Assembly (NCBI GenBank): GCA_029747585.1
Contig: JAPEVF010001288.1
Location: forward strand, 1-11,469
DNA from: Pleurotus djamor
Taxonomy: Eukaryota; Basidiomycota; Agaricomycetes; Agaricales; Pleurotaceae
Length of the DNA stretch: 11,469 nucleotides
Direction: 5' to 3'
The notes below the pieces were generated by a model. The model searched no databases. It had not been told where the DNA came from and saw only the letters and a list, made by a program, of their open reading frames with translations. The position numbers were made by a program, and so were the translations under genes. Below, piece by piece: positions 8,474-11,469 of this stretch (the stretch's first letter is position 1; the number at the start of each line of letters is the position of its first letter).

Positions 8474-11469
8474 ATGTCAACTCTGGCCGCACGCCAACCT
8501 TCATATTCTGCGCCCCAGACATCCCCAGTTCATCAGTCTAGGAGTGCCAGTGTAACTCGAGAGGACGATGTCGAGCCATCTGAGGAATGGAAACAGAAGC
8601 TTAGGCAGCGAATTGAGGAGGGCTTGCAGGACATGGTCCACGATGCAAAGAGCAACCTTGAAGCTAAGACGAGGCAGGTCCAGGGCCCCGCTTCTACTTC
8701 ATATCGCGAGCACCTCAACGCAGAATACGTGGCTGCCCTGAGCGAGATTCGTAAATTGGCTGCAGAGCAATTCCAAGCTGAATTGGAGAGGGAGCGGCAG
8801 GAACGGCGATGGGCGGTAGGGATTGCGCTGACGCCTGGCTGGGACGAGGCCCTCAAGCAGGAACAACAGTCTATTCTTGACACCATTCAGAAGGCTGGAA
8901 AGTCGGACGACTTCATAGACCTGTCACCACAATCAACTCGACCCCCCTACTCTGCGACGAGAGCGCCGCCTACGGATCCGATATCCAGACGGGATGGATC
9001 TATGCACCCACCATACCCGGCCAGCCCTTCAATCCCTGATTCTGTTTCTCGTAGGGATGGTCAAACTTACGCTCGAACCGCTGATGCGTATAGGTCACCA
9101 GCTCCGCCAGACTCTGCTTCGCGTCGTGAAGGTTTCGGGTCTGGTGTATCACGCTCTCAAGACTATGCTGGTCTATCGCGCGATCGCGACACCCTCTCAA
9201 TCCGCTCAGGTGACTCCGGATACGCCACTGGCACAACTTTCGTCGATGAGCCCGAAGAAACTCTTCCACTCAGACCGAAACGACGGTCTGATGCGTCCTC
9301 TCATATCGAACGTCCGTCAGAAGATCCCGAACGCCCACCTGAGCCCTCAGGCAGACCCTTCGATCGTTCATCGGCACGCTCAGTCTCCGAGCGCCATGCC
9401 ACATCGCCTCCTCGTATCCCGGAACTCTGGAAACCCTCTATCTCTCCCGAAGAGGACATCGCCTCATCGCGGCCATATCAGATGGCAAGACGCGGTAGTA
9501 CTGCTAGTATGAAGTCAAATAATTCTGGATCGGCTAGTTATCGCTCGCCATCAACGAGTGCTATCCCAGAACGCATACGAGAGCATGTTGAGGCTGAAGG
9601 GTCGGGCGAACGTGAACGGGACAGAGACAGAGACCGGGATCGAGAAAGGTCAAGGACTCAGGAGATCCAGATGTCACCGTCACCTTGGGCTTACGACAAA
9701 CCTCGCGAGAGACATGACTCCACCTCGTTCCGCACGGACAACAGACAAGGTTCATTGAGTGAGTACCCTCTGCGTAGTGAGCTTGAGCGCTGCATATCTC
9801 TATCAAATCAGAAATTTTTACTAACCTACTGTTAGATACTCAACAGCGTAGACCTCAGACTGTGGAAGAGCTAGAGTACCAAAGCATGCAACATACAAGC
9901 TACACTAGCTGGTTCTCGGACCCTAATGCCAAAGTCATCCCGCCCCCATCGGCTCGTTTAGATTCCGCGGATTATTCCCCACGTGTTACAGATCTTCGTT
10001 ATCAAACACACCGTTCAATACCTCGGCCTCATATTCCTGATGAGTTCGACTTTCGGCTTCCCCCAGAGCTTCCCGAGACTCGCCCCCAGCGAACCCCATC
10101 GCTTTCTTTGGATAACCCTTCCTATTTTGGTGATCATGAAACCGATGCTAGGCTCATTACTGCCGCTACTGGACGACGTCCATCCTTATCTCGGCGCACC
10201 GATGACAAGCTCCCTCCACAAAGCGCCTTGTCTGCTAAGGTCGCGCGTGAGCAGTCTCTTACCATGGATCTTGCCAAACAGCAGCAGCCTCTTTCCTCGC
10301 CGTCCATTGGAGGCCCTAAGTTCTCACCCATTGCCGATGAGCCACGGTACTCAGCATCCAACGGTACACGTGAACTCTTAGATGATACGAGCTCTCTTCG
10401 CCGTAGTGAAGGTCTGAACGGTCATGTCACCCGCTCTTCTTCGGTGAGCTATGGCACCCAAGGATCTTCTCGAGTCGCCTCCACATCACCTAACGTGTAT
10501 AGCTACTCAGCAGCTTCGCCTACTCCCCCTATGCCTATGCCTGGTCGATCCGCTAAGTACGACTATCAACGATCGAGTCCTGGGTCGAAAGAATGGAATG
10601 ATTCTCCGCGTTCCGTTGATACTGGTAGCTTTACCCAGTACAGTGCAGCCATAGAGACACGTCGACCCCTCAGCAGCCGGCCCTCCTTACAAACTTTCCG
10701 CCCCGAACTTCCTGTTGTCGCCCCCGAGGAAGACCTTGGAGACGACATGGATCTCGAACCTATCCCTGAGTCTACATACCAACGCTCTCGTCATCGTTCT
10801 AGCGATGCTGATGTTCGTCCTTACCGCTCACAAGCTGGCGCTGATCGGTATCGAGAGAATAAGCGAATGGAAGAGCAGGTTAGGAAGGAGGAGGAAGAGA
10901 AGCGTCAGCGAATAGAGACGGCTAGGCTCGATGAAGAACGAAAGAAGGCTGCGGACGAGGCTAGACGGAATGAGGAGATGCGTGAACGCTTCAGAAAACG
11001 TGAGGAATTGGCAGCTAAGCGGAGGGAAGAGGAAGCAAAGCGCCGGCGAGAGGAGGACGCTAGGCGGCAAATGGAAGAGGCACGTGCTGAAGCTCGACGC
11101 AGAGAGGAAGAGGAAGAGGCTGAAAGGAAGAGGGTGATGGAAGAGGAGGAAGCGAGGCGTAAGCAGGAGGAAGAGGAAACAAGACGCAGAGAGGAGGAGG
11201 AGGAAGCAAGACGCAGAGAGGAGGAAGAAGCAAGACGTAGGGAAGAGGAAGAGGAAGCGAGACGTAGGGAAGAGGAAGAGGAAGCGAGACGTAGGCAGGA
11301 GGAGGAGGAAGCAAGACTCAAGGAAGAAGAGGAGCTGCGACTCAGAGAGGAGGCTGAGAAAGCAGAAGCGCGTCGTCGTGAGCTTGCAAAACTAGAGGCT
11401 CAGAAGCAAGCTGCAGCAAAGCAACAAGCTGCTAAGGCTCGTCGAGATGCCAAGGCTGCCGCCGCCAAA
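8474..11469 (+). CDS. Large disordered and coiled-coil protein, 5' part (open at the right edge)
   Basis: Function not recognised. Exon 1 is 8474-9758 and exon 2 runs from 9836 to the window end without a stop, giving 973 residues so far. The 77-nt intron has donor GTGAGT, a perfect TACTAAC branch site and acceptor TTAG. The ATG at 8474 was chosen because the frame upstream has only a TTG. Residues about 35-70 and 78-113 are predicted helices rich in Glu, Arg and Ala. Then follows a long Ser/Pro/Arg-rich, probably disordered region. It contains three SRR(D/E)G motifs (residues 171-220), a kinase-A-like site RRGS (339-342) and an Arg-Asp run (379-394). From about residue 766 onward the chain is nearly all Glu, Arg, Lys and Ala, an extended charged helix or coiled coil. 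This suggests a scaffold or cytoskeleton/membrane-associated protein, which is inference only. Any C-terminal domain lies outside the window. Confidence 0.88.
8975..9133 (+). repeat. Three-copy SRR(D/E)G linear motif
   Basis: Within exon 1 of the coiled-coil gene the peptide D-[PS]-[IVA]-S-R-R-[DE]-G occurs at residues 168-175, 189-196 and 213-220 (DPISRRDG, DSVSRRDG, DSASRREG), 21 and 24 residues apart. The codons differ between copies (AGACGG, CGTAGG, CGTCGT), so the peptide rather than the DNA seems to be kept. Each copy fits a basic phosphorylation or docking motif. Confidence 0.65.
9608..9655 (+). repeat. Arg-Asp/Arg-Glu dipeptide run
   Basis: Residues 379-394 of the coiled-coil gene alternate acid and Arg (ERERDRDRDRDRERSR), with mixed GAC/GAT and AGA/CGG/CGA codons. 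RD/RE runs are common in RNA-associated and other disordered proteins; here no RNA-binding domain is visible. Confidence 0.7.
11179..11310 (+). repeat. Tandem (A/T)RRREEEEE coding repeats, five units
   Basis: Five head-to-tail units of 27, 24, 27, 27 and 27 bases: 11179-11205, 11206-11229, 11230-11256, 11257-11283 and 11284-11310. Each encodes Ala (Thr in the first), three Arg-type residues (Gln replaces one position in the last) and four or five acidic residues. Units 3 and 4 are almost identical in DNA, which points to recent duplication. The pattern of alternating basic and acidic blocks fits a single stable alpha-helix. The coding strand here is nearly pure purine. Confidence 0.85.

Noticed and set aside
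8229..8555. Plus-strand 108-codon frame overlapping the start of the coiled-coil gene
   Set aside because: It overlaps the longer, well-supported frame from 8474, and its composition follows the pyrimidine-rich leader.
10828..11321. Minus-strand Ser/Leu-rich open frames of 80-138 codons
   Set aside because: They are complements of the Glu/Arg-rich repeat on the plus strand and arise from its purine bias.
1..11469. Search for transposon ends, CRISPR arrays, tRNA or rRNA genes and a clustered defence or secondary-metabolite system
   Set aside because: By eye no terminal inverted repeats, spaced repeat arrays, cloverleaf-like boxes or backbone enzymes were found. A tRNA or repeat scan of the sequence would be decisive.

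Overview
The window looks like nuclear DNA of a filamentous basidiomycete, most likely an agaricomycete. Genes are broken by many very short introns (about 48-66 nt), mostly GT-AG with a CTRAY-like branch site. Protein families are typically fungal, and promoters are pyrimidine-rich. Nothing bacterial, viral or transposon-like was recognised, and no tRNA, rRNA or CRISPR array. All gene models below were spliced by hand from reading-frame continuity and splice signals.

Layout, left to right. (1) 1-1206, minus: 5' part of a major facilitator superfamily (MFS) transporter, eleven exons visible, running off the left edge. (2) 1499-1834, minus: a small relic resembling the start of a MYND zinc finger, apparently broken. 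(3) 2041-4249, minus: a complete twelve-exon secreted type-B carboxylesterase/lipase of 545 residues with an intact Ser/Glu/His triad and a TATA box upstream. (4) About 4330-4730: no gene I can support, followed by an AT-rich tract that fits a 3' end for the next minus-strand gene. (5) 4928 to about 5953, minus: a Ser/Thr-rich protein with a GPI-anchor-like tail; its 5' exons are uncertain. (6) 6303-7530, minus: a two-exon single-pass membrane protein of unknown function with an acidic run and a Pro/Ser/Arg-rich tail. (7) 7764 to about 8154, minus: 3' exons of an unrecognised gene, inferred from a chain of phase-compatible short introns. (8) 8474 to the right edge, plus: a long disordered and coiled-coil protein, 973 residues visible and still open.

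Seven of the eight loci lie on the minus strand. The single plus-strand gene is divergent from locus 7, and they probably share the 8150-8470 interval. The transporter and the secreted esterase are neighbours on one strand, and a role in nutrient or xenobiotic handling is possible. Nothing in the sequence shows that they act together. I did not find a convincing new system. The points most worth a second look are the palindrome GCGATCGC in four copies, the micro-exons and GC-AG intron of the transporter, the zinc-finger relic, the charged-helix repeat array at the right end, and the uncertain genes at 4928-5953 and 7764-8154.
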